From CAZVUW01 sp964629825 (GTDB lineage: Bacteria > Actinomycetota > Nitriliruptoria > Euzebyales > Egibacteraceae), in the NCBI GenBank assembly GCA_964629825.1, contig CAZVUW010000065.1:1-18975 (forward strand): DNA of 18,975 nucleotides. The letters run 5' to 3'. Positions 1-7,630 of the stretch are shown piece by piece (the first letter of the stretch is position 1; every line of letters starts with the position of its first letter). The translations under genes and the position numbers were made by a program. The notes under the pieces were generated by a model. It ran no database searches, had not been told where the DNA came from, and saw only the letters and a list, made by a program, of their open reading frames with translations.

Positions 1-92
1 GCGCCGCCCCCGCCCCCCCCCCCCTGCGTTGTGGTGGGCGGCGTACGGGCCCCCCGAAAACAACATCTCTCCGGCCTTCCTCCCGCCGGACC
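1..92. other. non-coding left edge with long C tract
   Basis: No gene is supported here. Bases 7-24 are almost entirely C, and a second C run sits at 51-55. The stretch lies downstream of fluC, which reads leftward, and no clear terminator hairpin is visible. A homopolymer run this long is also a place where assembly errors occur, so its exact length is doubtful. Confidence 0.5.
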
Positions 93-467
93 CTATCCCG
101 GCGTTGGCCGGTCGCCAGCGGCCTGGAGCGAGTAGCCAGCGAGGGCGGCGAGGAGGCCCAGCAGAACAGACGCCAACACGTAGGACGCCGCTGCCAGCTG
201 CCGGCCTTCGCGCAGCAGGCTGAGCGTCTCGTTCGAGAACGTGGAGAAGGTCGTGAAGGCGCCGAGGAACCCAACCCCGACGGCCGTGACCAGGGTGGCG
301 TTCCAACGGCCGGGCGCCCAGCCCAGCACGAGGCCGAGCAGGAACGAGCCCGTGGTGTTGATGCCGAGCGTCGCCCACGGGAAGGCAGCCCCTCCGAACG
401 CCAGTGACACCCAGTACCGGGTGAGCGCGCCCAGGGCGCCCGCGATCGCGACGGCAGTGGAAGCCAT
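93..467 (-). CDS. crcB: fluoride ion channel/exporter FluC (CrcB)
   Basis: This 124-residue membrane protein lets fluoride leave the cytoplasm; FluC proteins work as dual-topology dimers. The family signatures are all visible: GALGALTRYW at residues 10-19, the pore asparagine in GINTTGSFLLG, and the GFLGAFTTFSTFSNE segment in the middle, whose TTFST break forms the central sodium site and whose phenylalanines line the pore. Four hydrophobic segments and the length match the family. Many actinobacteria carry two adjacent crcB genes forming a heterodimer; no second copy is in the window, and any partner would lie beyond the left edge. I chose the ATG at 467 because the family N-terminus begins close to the first membrane segment. 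I found no convincing fluoride riboswitch upstream. Confidence 0.93.
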   Translation of the reverse strand: MASTAVAIAGALGALTRYWVSLAFGGAAFPWATLGINTTGSFLLGLVLGWAPGRWNATLVTAVGVGFLGAFTTFSTFSNETLSLLREGRQLAAASYVLASVLLGLLAALAGYSLQAAGDRPTPG

Positions 468-578
468 GCGGCGAGATGATGCCGATCCCAGGCCGCCATG
501 TCGATCCCGCGAGCCAACCTCGAGCGGTCACGCATTCGTGGCCCGGCCTTGTTGCCTCCTCCCTTCCTAGGTCCTTGA

Positions 579-617
579 CCGAGGGCGATCGGGCTCTTCC
601 GTCCGCATCGCCCTCGG
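579..617. repeat. 11-bp perfect inverted repeat between fluC and the CWB2 gene
   Basis: CCGAGGGCGAT (579-589) is followed after 17 bases by its exact reverse complement (607-617). It lies between two divergent genes, so it is not an obvious terminator for either. It could be a protein-binding site or part of the leader of the rightward gene. The rest of the 468-768 intergenic region holds the second hairpin (697-743) and no gene. Confidence 0.6.
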
Positions 618-696
618 AGGATGATCCGAGTGTCGGGACGATCACACCCCCAATGCAGCGGGATGGTGACACTGATGGCACCTGCTGGCGCGCAGT

Positions 697-743
697 GAAC
701 CGCTCCGGGATTCCCAGAGCCTCCGAAGAACCCGGGGCGGTTC
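697..743 (+). promoter_or_regulatory. 13-bp leader hairpin upstream of the CWB2 gene
   Basis: Bases 697-709 (GAACCGCTCCGGG) pair with 731-743 (CCCGGGGCGGTTC) over 13 consecutive pairs with one T-G wobble, enclosing a 21-base loop. The hairpin ends about 12 bases before the ribosome binding site AGGTGGGG (756-763). Its position in the presumed 5' UTR suggests attenuation or translational control, but a DNA operator is also possible. No T tract follows. Confidence 0.55.
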
Positions 744-768
744 AACGACGTCTACAGGTGGGGTGAGG

Positions 769-2499
769 ATGCGACGTGTCGCGCTGATGACGATTGTGCT
801 GCTGCTCGCGTCGGTGGGGATTCTGCCGCCGGCCGAAGCGGCGACGGATGTGGATCGACGGGCAGGTCGGGATCGGGTTGGCACCGCGGTCGAGGTGGCC
901 CGGGCCGGTTGGCAGCGCAGCGAGGTCGCGTTGCTGGCCACCGCGTACGCCTTCCCCGACGCGCTCGCGGCCGGTTCGCTGGCGGCCAAGCTGGAGGCGC
1001 CCCTGCTGCTGACCGCACCGGACGCGCTACCGGAGGTGGTCGCTGACGAGCTTCGACGGCTGCAAGTCGCAGAGGTGGTGATCCTCGGGGGCGCTGCGGC
1101 GGTGTCTGCTCGGGTGGCCGAGCAGGTGCGTGGGCTGCCGACGCGGCCGTCGGTGCGGCGGGTGAGCGGCGCGGACCGGTGGGAGACCGCGGTGAGGGTC
1201 GCGCGCGAGGCCGGCGCTCCCTCCGGTGAGGTCGTGATCGTGTCCGGGACGAACTACCCGGATGCGGTGTCGGCGGGGGCGCTGACCGCCACCGGGGATC
1301 GCCCGCCGGTGCTGTTGACCCAGCGGGACGATCTTCCTCCGGCGACGCTCGAGGGGCTGTCGGCGTTGCGGGTCGAGCGCGCCGTGGTCATAGGCGGCAG
1401 CGCGGCGGTGAGCGGACGGGTGGTCGAGCAGCTGCAGCGTCGGGGGTTGCAGGTGCGTCGCTTGTCCGGCGACAGTCGCTTCACCACCTCGGTCGAGGTG
1501 GCGAAGGAGGCCATGCGTCGGCTCGACGGACCGGTGCCGGTCGTGTTCGCGACGGGGCAGAACTACCCCGACGCCCTGTCGGCCGGTGCGTTCGCCGCTC
1601 GCGTCGGCGGCCCGGTCGTGCTGGTGCCTGCGAACGGGTCAGGTGCACCGCTCGATGCGTTCTTGCGCTCGCACACCCAGCGGTGGCGGGCCGCCACTAT
1701 CGTCGGCGGTCCCGCAGCGATCTCCGCGGCCGGGGCGGAGCGGCTACGCCGAGCCATCAACGACGCTCCTCCGCTGGAGCTCAGCGCCGGCATGTCGGCC
1801 ATCGCAGGATGGTTCGCCGCCCTGGACGGTCGCGACTACGCGGCCTTGCGGGCGCGCTCGTCTGGCGCTGCCGGCGTGTACGCGGACTACGTCAGCAGGG
1901 CCGCGCCCCTGGGGGACCTCGGCGTGTCCCGCCACCACATCGTGTCCGAGGCGAGCGGTGCCCGCCCGCTGGGCGGCGGCCGGTTCGCGTTGAACGCGGA
2001 GGTCGACTGGACCGTTGAGGGCAGCGCCACGGTCAGGATCAACGCGTTCACCGTACGCGAGCATCCCAACGGGGCGTTCACCGTGGAGAACTTCCTGCGG
2101 GCCGGCCGGCAGCTCGGCGAGTACGTGCTCGACGGCGCCGCCCACGGTGTCGACCACGGCCACTTCGCCGTTCACGACATCCGCTGGTTCCGGCGGGCCG
2201 ACCTGCCCAGCCACGACGTGCTGCTGCTGGCGCGGATCACGAATCGGCGGGCCTACCCGATCTTCATCGACGACCTCGCGGCCGGCCTGCAGACGACCGC
2301 CGACGGCCGCTTCTATGCAGCCGACGACGCGCGGTTCCCGCAGATCCCCGCGGGAGGCATCCGGGACGTCCTGCTCAGCTGGGAGGCTGTCAGCGCCTCT
2401 CACGGCGGAGGCTGGGCGTTCTTCATGGTCTATGGGCCCGACCGGCAACACGAGTACGAACAGCTCGTCGATCTCGTCCTCCCACGCTGGCCGCGGTAG
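769..2499 (+). CDS. secreted protein with three cell wall-binding repeats 2 (CWB2) and a novel C-terminal half
   Basis: The 576-residue product starts with a signal peptide (MRRVALMTIVLLLASVGILP, cleavage after PAEA). Three CWB2 repeats follow, at about residues 30-130, 133-228 and 232-330. Each has the pattern R-x-x-G-x-x-R-x-x-T-A-V, then FPDALAAG, YPDAVSAG or YPDALSAG, then a GG-x-A-A-[VI]-S motif. In other bacteria CWB2 repeats hold proteins on the cell wall by binding anionic polymer. Residues 340-576 are not a family I recognise: a helical stretch (GWFAALDGRDYAALRARSS) recalls SnoaL/NTF2-like folds, and the last 110 residues look like a beta-sandwich of the DUF4352/telokin kind, both weak guesses. 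ATG 769 is preferred over GTG 763 because AGGTGGGG at 756-763 is then correctly spaced. Confidence 0.9.
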   Translation: MRRVALMTIVLLLASVGILPPAEAATDVDRRAGRDRVGTAVEVARAGWQRSEVALLATAYAFPDALAAGSLAAKLEAPLLLTAPDALPEVVADELRRLQVAEVVILGGAAAVSARVAEQVRGLPTRPSVRRVSGADRWETAVRVAREAGAPSGEVVIVSGTNYPDAVSAGALTATGDRPPVLLTQRDDLPPATLEGLSALRVERAVVIGGSAAVSGRVVEQLQRRGLQVRRLSGDSRFTTSVEVAKEAMRRLDGPVPVVFATGQNYPDALSAGAFAARVGGPVVLVPANGSGAPLDAFLRSHTQRWRAATIVGGPAAISAAGAERLRRAINDAPPLELSAGMSAIAGWFAALDGRDYAALRARSSGAAGVYADYVSRAAPLGDLGVSRHHIVSEASGARPLGGGRFALNAEVDWTVEGSATVRINAFTVREHPNGAFTVENFLRAGRQLGEYVLDGAAHGVDHGHFAVHDIRWFRRADLPSHDVLLLARITNRRAYPIFIDDLAAGLQTTADGRFYAADDARFPQIPAGGIRDVLLSWEAVSASHGGGWAFFMVYGPDRQHEYEQLVDLVLPRWPR

Positions 2500-2517
2500 C
2501 TCCCTCTGGAGTGCAGC

Positions 2518-2763
2518 ATGAAGATGTCACCCAAGCAGGGGCCAACTTCGAGGCAGCCCCGGACTACCCCGGCCACCCCGGCGTCCGAGCGGCTGTGGAG
2601 CACCGCCAAGCTCGCCGAGTACCTCGGTCTTCCTGTCAAGACGATCCACCAGTGGCGCTACCTCCAGAAGAGACCCCGCGGCTTCCGCGTCGGGCGCCAC
2701 CTGCGGTTCCGCCCAGCCGATGTCCGGGCCTGGGAGGAGCAGCAGCTCGACGCGTCCGCCTAG
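2518..2763 (+). CDS. excisionase-like helix-turn-helix protein
   Basis: This 81-residue protein has a single MerR/excisionase-type winged HTH domain at about residues 26-78: LWSTAKLAEYLGLPVKTIHQ is the HTH, RVGRHLRF the wing, and PADVRAWEEQQL the closing helix. Proteins of this type direct integrases towards excision or regulate mobile elements. It starts 18 bases after the CWB2 stop codon with TGGAGTG as ribosome binding site, and sits 134 bases upstream of an integrase remnant on the same strand, the usual xis-int order. The basic, Pro/Thr-rich first 25 residues are probably disordered. The gene itself looks intact although the integrase next to it is broken. Confidence 0.82.
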   Translation: MKMSPKQGPTSRQPRTTPATPASERLWSTAKLAEYLGLPVKTIHQWRYLQKRPRGFRVGRHLRFRPADVRAWEEQQLDASA

Positions 2764-2897
2764 GCATCCGGTCGGCGATTGCAGGCGGGCTGCACCCGCA
2801 TGCAGAGATCCACAGGCGCAGCGAACCAGGGCCGCTGCTGGCGTCGCCCCGGGCGTAGCGTGGCGTCGCCCGGCGGCGACGGGCGATGGGAGGAGTC

Positions 2898-4060
2898 ATG
2901 GCATCCATCCGCAGGCGCCCCGACCGGCCGAGCCCGTGGGAGGCCGTGTTCCGTGACCCGAGCGGGCGTCAGCAGACGCAGGCGTTCCGCCGCAAGGTCG
3001 ATGCGCAGCGCTGGCTCGACGAGCAGACGGCGGCGATCGTCACCGGCCAGTACCTCTCCCCCGAGGCCATGAGGGTGACGGTCCGCGTGTACGGCGAGCG
3101 GTGGCGTGCGATGCAGGTGCACCGTCCATCGAGCGCCGACAAGATCGAGTCGCTCCTGCGGCTGCACGTGTATCCAGTGCTCGGTGACCGGCGCATGACC
3201 ACGGTGCGGCCGTCGGATATCCAGGCGTGGGTCAAGCGGCTCATGGTCGAACACCGCCTGGCGCCGGCGACGGTGGCCGTCGCCCATGGCGTCCTGGCTT
3301 CGATCTTCAAGTCCGCAGTACGGGACGGGATCGTGCCCGCCTCCCCGTGCCAGGGCACCCGCTTGCCCGAGAACCATCGCCAGCCGGTGGTGCCCTTGGC
3401 GCTAGAGCAGGTGCTCGCCCTGGAGGCCGCGATGCCGGTGCGCTGGCGTGCGATGGTGCGGCTGGGCGCGGCAGCCGGTCCACGGGTGTCCGAGGCCCTC
3501 GGGCTCACGGTGGACCGAACCGGCCTCAAGCCGCCCTCGGCGAAGCCCACGCTGCGGATCGACCGGCAGCTCGTGCGGCGCACGGGCGCGAGCCGGCGTA
3601 GCTGGGTCCGCCCAAGCGCAAGGCGTCCCAGCGCGACGTGCCGGTCCCCCGTGTGCTGGTCGAGGCGCTCGCGGCGCACCTCGCCGCCTTCCCGCCCGTC
3701 ACTCGGGAGATGGTCTGCCGCGACGAGGCCGGCCGCACCTGGACCGAGGTGGTCGAGCTCGTCTTCACCACCGAGCGGGGCGACCCGCTGAAACCGCTCG
3801 CGGTTCGGCGACCTTTGGCGCCGTGCCATCGCGGAGGCGGGGCTTGCAGCCAGCGTCACCTATCACGACCTCCGCCACTTCTACGCCTCCCTGCTCATCG
3901 ACCACGGTGAGAGCGTGAAGGTGTGCAGCGCCGGCTCGGCCACGCCTCGGCTACCGAGACGCTGGATGTCTACTCGCACCTGTGGCCGGACAGCGAGGAC
4001 CGCACGCGCGAGGCCGTCGACTCCGTGCTCGGCTCCTCCTGTGAGCCAAATGTGAGCCAA
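2898..4060 (+). pseudogene. tyrosine site-specific integrase, broken by three frameshifts
   Basis: The start ATG 2898 has GGGAGGAG at 2888-2895. The N-terminal arm-binding and SAM-like core domain read intact (MASIRRRPDRP to about 3400), and the first catalytic Arg is in GPRVSEALGL (3478-3507). The protein then needs three frame changes. A single-base loss near 3590-3601, where a TAG also lies, moves it to the frame with PPKRKASQRDVPVP. A net gain near 3800 moves it to the frame with WRRAIAEAGL and the catalytic HDLRH. One lost G near 3921 (GTGTG where GTGGTG is expected) moves it to RRLGHASATETLDVYSHL, with the second His and the catalytic Tyr. All catalytic residues are present but in different frames. 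The last frame stays open to 4336, running antisense through rnpB. It is a decayed gene or a cluster of indel errors. Confidence 0.88.
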
Positions 4061-4104
4061 GCGGCGTCGCCGCCGGCGTTTCCGCAGGTCAGCCGGGGAG
4101 AAGT

Positions 4105-4476
4105 GGAGGAGCCGGCCGATAAGCCGGATTCTGTCCGCCCGGTGGGCGGGGCGACCATCTATCTAGGGCCGCCGTTGCCGACGGCCTCGAGCGGCCTACC
4201 TGGTGCTCGGCGGGCAACCTGCGAACGCACCTGCTTGGCCTTGCTCCGGACGGGGTTTGCCTGGCCGCCGGCGTCGCCGCCGGCGCCGGTGCGCTCTTAC
4301 CGCACCCTTTCACCCTCACCACGCGCCCGCCCTTAGGTGGCGGGCCGTTCGGCGGTCTGCTCTCTGTTGCACTTTCCGCGCGTCGCCGCGCCTGGGGATT
4401 ACCCAGCGTCCTGCCCTGTGGAGTCCGGACTTTCCTCGGCACCTAACGGTGACGCGGTCGCCTGGCCGACTCCTCC
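4105..4476 (-). ncRNA. rnpB: RNase P RNA, bacterial A type
   Basis: The catalytic RNA that removes 5' leaders from pre-tRNAs. On the minus strand, GAGGAAAGTCCGGACTC (4437-4421), GTGAAAGGGTGCGGTAAGAG (4314-4295) and ACAGAATCCGGCTTAT (4135-4120) are the universal conserved regions in the correct order. The ends are set by helix P1: GGAGGAGTCGGC at the 5' end (4476-4465) pairs over 12 bp with GCCGGCTCCTCC at the 3' end (4116-4105), giving about 372 nt. The 5' end lies only about 34 bases beyond the stop of the zinc-ribbon gene on the same strand, so its promoter is inside that gene or it is made from a longer transcript. An integrase remnant ends at its 3' end. Confidence 0.96.
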
Positions 4477-4510
4477 AGGCCGAGGATACCCGTGGGGTCC
4501 CGCGGCGAAG

Positions 4511-5245
4511 TCAGGCGTCGAGCACCAGCAGCCGCCCGCACTGCGGGCACGCCGGCAGTCCGCGCTTCGCGCCTTCGCGGACCTCCTCCAGCTCGATCAC
4601 GGTGAGGTCCAGGTGGCAGCCCTGGCAGGTCGGGCCCTTCAGCTCGGCGACCGCGAGACCGCCGCTGCGGGCGCGGATGCGGTCGTACTGGGCCAGCAGC
4701 GGTGCGGGCAGCTCGGCCGCGGCGGCGGCGCGCTCGGAGCGGCGCTCGGCCAGCTCGGCGTCGATGTCCTTGGCGGCCTCGTCCCGCGCGGCGGTGAGCT
4801 GGTCGACCTGACGGGTCAGCTCGTCGTGGCGCTCTTCGAGCGTTGCGACCAGGCTGGTCAGCTCCTCGACCCGCTCCATGGTCTCGAGCAGGGAGTCCTC
4901 GAGATCGTTCTTCTTGCTTCGCAGGGTGGAGATCTCGTTGCGCAGCGCCTCCAGCTCGCGGTCGGAGGTGATCATGCCGGAGTACATCCGGCCCTCCTCC
5001 GACTTGCGTCGGGCGTCGACGGTCGCGATCTCCGACTCATAGCGTCGCTGCGCGACCTCCTGGCGCTCCAGCTCGTCCTTGCTGTTGGCGTACTCCAGGG
5101 CGACGCGCTTCAGGGTGTCGGCGTTCTCGTCGAGTGCTTGCTGCTCGGGCAGGTTGGCCCGGCGGTGCTCGAGTCGGCGTATGGCCGTGTCGATGTGCTG
5201 GAGGGCTAGCAGCTTGCGCCGCTCCTCCATCGTCGCCGGGATCAA
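4511..5245 (-). CDS. coiled-coil C4-type zinc-ribbon protein (DUF164/CdsZ family)
   Basis: About 244 residues. Residues 5-180 are charged heptad-rich sequence forming a long coiled-coil hairpin (LRNEISTLRSKKNDLEDSLL). The C-terminus is a C4 zinc ribbon with C207-x2-C210 (CQGC) and C233-x2-C236 (CPQC). The family probably binds nucleic acid or acts as a chaperone-like adaptor; its exact role is not settled. I chose TTG 5245 because AGAGGGGGG lies about 6 bases upstream and the TTGA overlap with the nif3 stop (TGA 5244-5242) implies translational coupling. ATG 5230 is an alternative, and a longer reading from 5281 lies within nif3. In actinobacteria this gene commonly follows nif3 and lies near rnpB, as here. 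Confidence 0.9.
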   Translation of the reverse strand: MIPATMEERRKLLALQHIDTAIRRLEHRRANLPEQQALDENADTLKRVALEYANSKDELERQEVAQRRYESEIATVDARRKSEEGRMYSGMITSDRELEALRNEISTLRSKKNDLEDSLLETMERVEELTSLVATLEERHDELTRQVDQLTAARDEAAKDIDAELAERRSERAAAAAELPAPLLAQYDRIRARSGGLAVAELKGPTCQGCHLDLTVIELEEVREGAKRGLPACPQCGRLLVLDA

Positions 5246-6384
5246 CTGCTGCCCCCCTCTGGCGGCCGATACGCCGCCCACGGCTCGGTCCTGACGCGCG
5301 AAGGTATCAGGCTCGCCTCGAGGCCGCGCTCGCGCGACCGCTCCTCGAGGATCGACACCACGGCGGGCAGCGCCGCGGCCTCGGTGGCGTAGTGGCCGGC
5401 GTCGATCAGCGCCAGGCCCAGAGCCATCGCGTCCAGCGCCGGATGGTGCCGCAGATCCCCCGTCACGTAGACCTCGGCCCCGCTGCGGACGGCCGCGTCG
5501 ATCAGGGAGTCGCCGGCGCCACCGCAGGCGGCGACACGCTCCACCCGTCGCTCGAGGTCACCCGCGACGCGCAGGTGCGGCGCGGGCAGCGCTTCGGCCA
5601 GCCGGTCGGCCACCGCCCGCAGCGCCAGCGGCTCGGGCAGCCGCCCGACCCTGCCGAGCCCCTTGCCGGAGGGCTCGTCGACCAGCGGGTAGACGTCGTA
5701 GGCGACCTCCTCATAGGGGTGCGCCTCGACCAGCGCCGAGACGACCGCGGAGAGCCGTCCCCGCGGCAGCACCATCTCAAGGCGGTGCTCATCGACCTCG
5801 TTGCGGACGCTGCGCTCCCCTACGGCTGGGTTCGCGGCCTCGGACGGGCGGAACGTCCCGACGCCGGCGACGCGGAACGAGCACTCCTCGTACTCCCCGA
5901 TCACGCCCGCACCCGCGGCCGCCATGGCCGCCAGGACGGCGTCGGTGGACTCGACCGGGGTGAACGTGACCAGCTTGCAGCGGGCCTCGCCCGAGCGCGG
6001 GATCAGCGGCGTCACGTCCACCAGACCGAGGGCCGTGACGATCGGGTCGGTCGTGCCCGGGATCGCCACGTCCAGGTTGGTGTGGGCGGCCACCACGGCG
6101 ACACCCTGCCGCGCGGCCCGCAGCGCGAGGCCCCCGGAGGCGGTCTCCGGGGTCAGCCGCTCGAGCGGCCTGAACAGCAGGGGATGGTGCGCCAGCAGCA
6201 GGTCCGCACCCACCTCCGCCGCCTCGTCGAGCGTGTCGGCGGTGACGTCGAGCGCGACCAGGACGCGGCTGACCGGATCATCCGGTGCGCCCACCTGAAG
6301 CCCCACCGAGTCCCAGCTCTCGGCATCCCCAGGCGGATAGATGGAGTGGACCAGCTCCAGCCAGTCCCGAACGCGCTCGGCCAT
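5242..6384 (-). CDS. Nif3-like dinuclear metal-centre protein (YqfO type)
   Basis: About 380 residues, the size of Nif3 proteins that carry a PII/CutA-like insert. The two halves of the Nif3 fold hold the dimetal ligands: HHPLLF (His66, His67), HTNLD (His101, Asp105), and near the end GDLRHHPALD and DAGHYATE (His331, Glu335). The middle (VTFTPVESTDAVLAAMAAAG to HPYEEVAYDVYP) is the inserted PII-like domain. The proteins form toroidal hexamers; GTP cyclohydrolase IB-like activity has been proposed for some members, but the biological role is not established. ATG 6384 fits the family N-terminus (MAERVRDWLELVHSIYPP); GTG 6414 would lie inside a 12-bp hairpin. The stop overlaps the zinc-ribbon start. 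Confidence 0.92.
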   Translation of the reverse strand: MAERVRDWLELVHSIYPPGDAESWDSVGLQVGAPDDPVSRVLVALDVTADTLDEAAEVGADLLLAHHPLLFRPLERLTPETASGGLALRAARQGVAVVAAHTNLDVAIPGTTDPIVTALGLVDVTPLIPRSGEARCKLVTFTPVESTDAVLAAMAAAGAGVIGEYEECSFRVAGVGTFRPSEAANPAVGERSVRNEVDEHRLEMVLPRGRLSAVVSALVEAHPYEEVAYDVYPLVDEPSGKGLGRVGRLPEPLALRAVADRLAEALPAPHLRVAGDLERRVERVAACGGAGDSLIDAAVRSGAEVYVTGDLRHHPALDAMALGLALIDAGHYATEAAALPAVVSILEERSRERGLEASLIPSRVRTEPWAAYRPPEGGSS

Positions 6385-6397
6385 GTCCCGAAGAGTA

Positions 6398-6425
6398 ACG
6401 GGGCGGGAGATCACTCCCGCCCCGT
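6398..6425 (-). terminator. 12-bp perfect hairpin between the DUF305 gene and nif3
   Basis: ACGGGGCGGGAG (6398-6409) and CTCCCGCCCCGT (6414-6425) are exact reverse complements around the 4-base loop ATCA. Reading on the minus strand it begins 24 bases after the DUF305 stop and is followed by TACTCTT, so it most likely terminates that gene. It ends only 13 bases before the nif3 ATG, so it must also affect nif3 transcription or translation initiation. Confidence 0.72.
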
Positions 6426-6448
6426 CAGGTCTCTACGCGTTCGGCGCC

Positions 6449-7249
6449 TCAGCCGTCGTCGCCGGACTCGTCCGCCTTGTCGTCACCGGTCTCGTCATCC
6501 GGCAGCTTGCCGTCACCGCCGGCCAGGACGTCGGCCAGCATGATGTTCATCCGGCTGATCTCGATGTTCTGGTCGGAGATCACGTGGTTGGCGAAGCGGA
6601 AGATCTCCGGCTCCTGACCCCCGTCGGCCGCGAACAGGTCCTCGACCATCTGGATCGCGCCCTGGTGGTGCTTGGTCATCCCCTCGATCCACAGCTTGTC
6701 GAACTCGGGACCGCTGGCCTCGCGGATGGCCTTCATCTCGTTCTCGGACAGCATCCCGGGCATCAGGGCCACGTCGGGGTCGTCGGGGTTGTGCCCGTGG
6801 TGGGAGTGCAGGTTCTTCAGGTCCTCGGGGCCCTCCGGCACCGCCTCGTCGCGGTCCTCGAGCCAGCGCTTCATCAGGTCGATCTCGTCGGCCTGGGAGA
6901 TCAGAATCCGCTCGGCGAACAGGGCCAGGTCCTCACGCGTGCTGCGCCCCTCGATGAGCTCCACCAGCTCGGTCGCCTGCTCATGGTGGATGATCATCAT
7001 CTGCATGAACTCGACGTCTTCGGGGGTGTGCTCCGGCGGGCTCAGGTCGAGTTTCGCGACCTCTTCGGCCGTCAGGACCTTGCTCGGCTCTCCCGGCGCG
7101 CCGGGCTGGATGTACCGCACCTCCGGCGTGGCCGCCTCGGACGCATCCGACTCGGTGGAGGACTCACGCGCCTGGTTGGCTCCAGAGCAGGCGGACAGAA
7201 GGACGGCAGCCGCCAGCATGGCGATTCCCGTGCGAGACAGACGCAACAT
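6449..7249 (-). CDS. DUF305 lipoprotein
   Basis: The 266-residue product has a lipoprotein signal peptide with lipobox LLSAC (Cys21), so it should be anchored to the outer face of the membrane. Two halves of the DUF305 four-helix, ferritin-like fold follow: FMQMMIIHHEQA (His88, His89, Glu90) and GMTKHHQGAIQM (His194, His195), the His-rich signatures of the family. A further His cluster, HSHHGH, lies at 148-153. DUF305 proteins are often found near copper and metal resistance genes, but their function is unproven. The tail (GDGKLPDDETGDDKADESG) is highly acidic. ATG 7249 is chosen because the signal peptide begins there; a longer reading adds 38 residues with no signal character. It is divergent from the LVIVD array. 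Confidence 0.9.
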   Translation of the reverse strand: MLRLSRTGIAMLAAAVLLSACSGANQARESSTESDASEAATPEVRYIQPGAPGEPSKVLTAEEVAKLDLSPPEHTPEDVEFMQMMIIHHEQATELVELIEGRSTREDLALFAERILISQADEIDLMKRWLEDRDEAVPEGPEDLKNLHSHHGHNPDDPDVALMPGMLSENEMKAIREASGPEFDKLWIEGMTKHHQGAIQMVEDLFAADGGQEPEIFRFANHVISDQNIEISRMNIMLADVLAGGDGKLPDDETGDDKADESGDDG

Positions 7250-7305
7250 CTGCAAGCTCGGCCTCCGACTTGGGTGAGACGACTCTCGGCGCGCAGACGA
7301 CCCCC

Positions 7306-7456
7306 CACAGGAAAAGCCTGTGCATCGGCACGCCGGGCCAGTGTGCGTGCGGGCACCCCCCATTGCAAGGGGTCAATGTGCCTGAGCGCTGATCGCACGG
7401 CCCGCGCCCGTCATATGGCGAGCCCAGGAATCCGTGTCCGGGCCATCCGCCCGGAC
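7306..7456. other. divergent intergenic region with two hairpins
   Basis: The 7250-7574 stretch between the divergent DUF305 and first LVIVD genes has no supported gene. It holds CACAGG-AAAAG-CCTGTG (7307-7323) and an 8-bp perfect hairpin GTCCGGGC (7436-7443)/GCCCGGAC (7449-7456). I cannot identify a confident promoter for the LVIVD gene here; the TTGTnn-type promoter seen before its four paralogs is absent. Confidence 0.4.
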
Positions 7457-7574
7457 GCCTGGGACCCGTTGCGCCATACGTCCACTCCGTTGGCCCTTCA
7501 GCCTCCGAGCGGACGTCTCCACCCGTGCCTTGCCCCGCGGTCGTGACCGGGAACGGTAGGGCGGAGCCGGGCGC

Positions 7575-7624
7575 GACCTGTTTCTCGTCGGCCTCCATGC
7601 GGGGGGCCGCTCTATCGGAAGGTC
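7575..7624 (+). promoter_or_regulatory. structured leader RNA, copy 1
   Basis: P1: GACCT (7575-7579) pairs with AGGTC (7620-7624), burying the end of the ribosome binding site GGAAGG (7617-7622). P2: CGGCCT (7589-7594) pairs with GGGCCG (7604-7609), with one T-G wobble, around the loop CCATGCGGG. The layout is the one found before all four downstream paralogs, with a different P1 sequence. This is a candidate cis-regulatory RNA; no known riboswitch class was recognised. Confidence 0.55.
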
Positions 7625-7630
7625 CTGCTA

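Noticed and set aside
468..762. Fluoride riboswitch (crcB motif) upstream of fluC
   Set aside because: I looked for the crcB-motif core in the minus-strand leader and found no convincing match.
4105..4442. Protein-coding frames across 4089-4442 on both strands
   Set aside because: They lie in rnpB; the conserved RNase P RNA regions and the 12-bp end helix explain this sequence fully.
7530..7562. Promoter TTGCCC...TAGGGC for LVIVD paralog 1
   Set aside because: The spacing is 21 bases, outside the normal range and unlike the 17-18 bases of the other four copies.
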